From: Burkholderiaceae bacterium
GTDB lineage: Bacteria; Pseudomonadota; Gammaproteobacteria; Burkholderiales; Burkholderiaceae
Direction of reading: 5' to 3'
Length of the DNA: 32,907 nucleotides
Assembly: GCA_947448695.1 (NCBI GenBank)
Contig: CANFOL010000025.1
Span: 1-32,907, forward strand
In this document: positions 32,603 to 32,907 of the stretch, piece after piece
Position numbering within the stretch: position 1 is the first letter of the stretch
Layout of the letters: each line of letters starts with the position of its first letter
The notes under the pieces: generated by a model
The model's input: the letters and a program-made list of their open reading frames with translations, nothing else
The model's database searches: none
Told to the model about the DNA's origin: nothing
Made by a program: the position numbers and the translations under genes

Positions 32603-32907
32603 ATGGACTATCAAAATTTATTCACTCAAACTCAAGTAATTGGCCCAGAAAATCATGGAGCCCCCATTAACGAATATGATATGCGCGAGCGTACTAAGGG
32701 GATTGGCTTTAGTTATCTGCTGGGTAAGCTAGGTAATGCACAATTAGGGCCAATTTACTTAGGTCGTTTGGGAGTTGCCTCACTGATCTGTTTTATGACA
32801 GCATTTGTGATTATTGGTTTTAATATGCTTGCACAAGTGGGTTGGAATCCAATTCAAATGGCTAAGCAGCTGTTTTGGCTTTCGCTAGATCCGCCGTCGC
32901 CTAAATA
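32603..32907 (+). CDS. pufM: Photosynthetic reaction centre M subunit (partial, cut by window end)
   Basis: The first 101 codons of pufM are present; the window ends inside the gene. The ATG at 32603 follows the pufL stop by 20 bases, with CGGAGAA as ribosome binding site. The visible part begins MDYQNLFTQTQVIG and includes the first membrane helix (VASLICFMTAFVIIGFNMLAQ with neighbouring residues) and the conserved FWLSLDPPSPK before helix B. This matches the N-terminal third of M subunits. The histidine ligands lie beyond the window. Whether pufC or another gene follows cannot be seen. Confidence 0.95.
   Translation, partial: MDYQNLFTQTQVIGPENHGAPINEYDMRERTKGIGFSYLLGKLGNAQLGPIYLGRLGVASLICFMTAFVIIGFNMLAQVGWNPIQMAKQLFWLSLDPPSPK

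Noticed and set aside
1..32907. CRISPR arrays, insertion sequences, tRNA or rRNA genes, phage genes
   Set aside because: No regularly spaced repeats, transposase frames, tRNA-like folds or phage-type proteins were seen on either strand.

Overview
The window looks like part of the chromosome of an aerobic anoxygenic phototrophic betaproteobacterium, most likely Burkholderiales and possibly Polynucleobacter-like. That placement is inferred from the low-to-moderate GC content, the TctCBA transporter, the hemE-hemC pair and the style of the photosynthesis genes; no database search was run. The right-hand 13 kb is the start of a photosynthesis gene cluster for bacteriochlorophyll a, methoxylated carotenoids and a type-II reaction centre with LH1. 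The window ends inside pufM.

Layout. (1) 1-1264: a Fur-box-controlled ferric iron binding protein. (2) 1325-8780, minus strand: a probable long transcription unit read right to left, with a FAH-family hydrolase, a ketopantoate-reductase-like enzyme, an oxalate-CoA-ligase-like enzyme, a BciB-type divinyl reductase, NnrU, a small lipoprotein and an MsbA-like ABC exporter. (3) 8781-9328: a 548-bp divergent regulatory region with two inverted repeats, a 25-codon reading frame and a terminator-like hairpin. (4) 9329-12481: tctC, tctB and tctA, encoding a tripartite tricarboxylate transporter. (5) 12695-18169: hemC and hemE, a sugar-epimerase-like protein, a membrane-anchored alpha/beta hydrolase and a type-II NADH dehydrogenase-like flavoprotein. 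(6) 18185-19390: an AppA-like BLUF photoreceptor/antirepressor. (7) 19811-32907: bchI-bchD, then bchO plus a 47-residue membrane protein on the minus strand, then crtE-crtF and the bchC-bchX-bchY-bchZ-pufB-orf73-pufA-pufL-pufM superoperon.

How it works together. HemC and HemE feed the tetrapyrrole pathway. BchI, BchD and BchO insert magnesium. BciB would reduce the 8-vinyl group. BchXYZ and BchC convert the chlorin to bacteriochlorophyllide a. CrtE and CrtF act at the start and near the end of carotenoid synthesis. PufB, PufA, PufL and PufM form LH1 and the reaction centre. Five exact TGT-N12-ACA boxes (PpsR/CrtJ type) and one near-match lie before hemE, between appA and bchI, before crtE and, as a tandem pair, before bchC. 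The AppA-like protein is the expected light- and redox-sensing partner of such a repressor, so a PpsR-AppA circuit is likely, although no ppsR is in the window.

The least explained items are a 73-codon gene with a good ribosome binding site between pufB and pufA (perhaps a displaced pufQ-like gene), the 47-residue membrane protein behind bchO, a 40-codon frame overlapping both bchZ and pufB, and bciB sitting in an apparent organic-acid operon outside the photosynthesis cluster.
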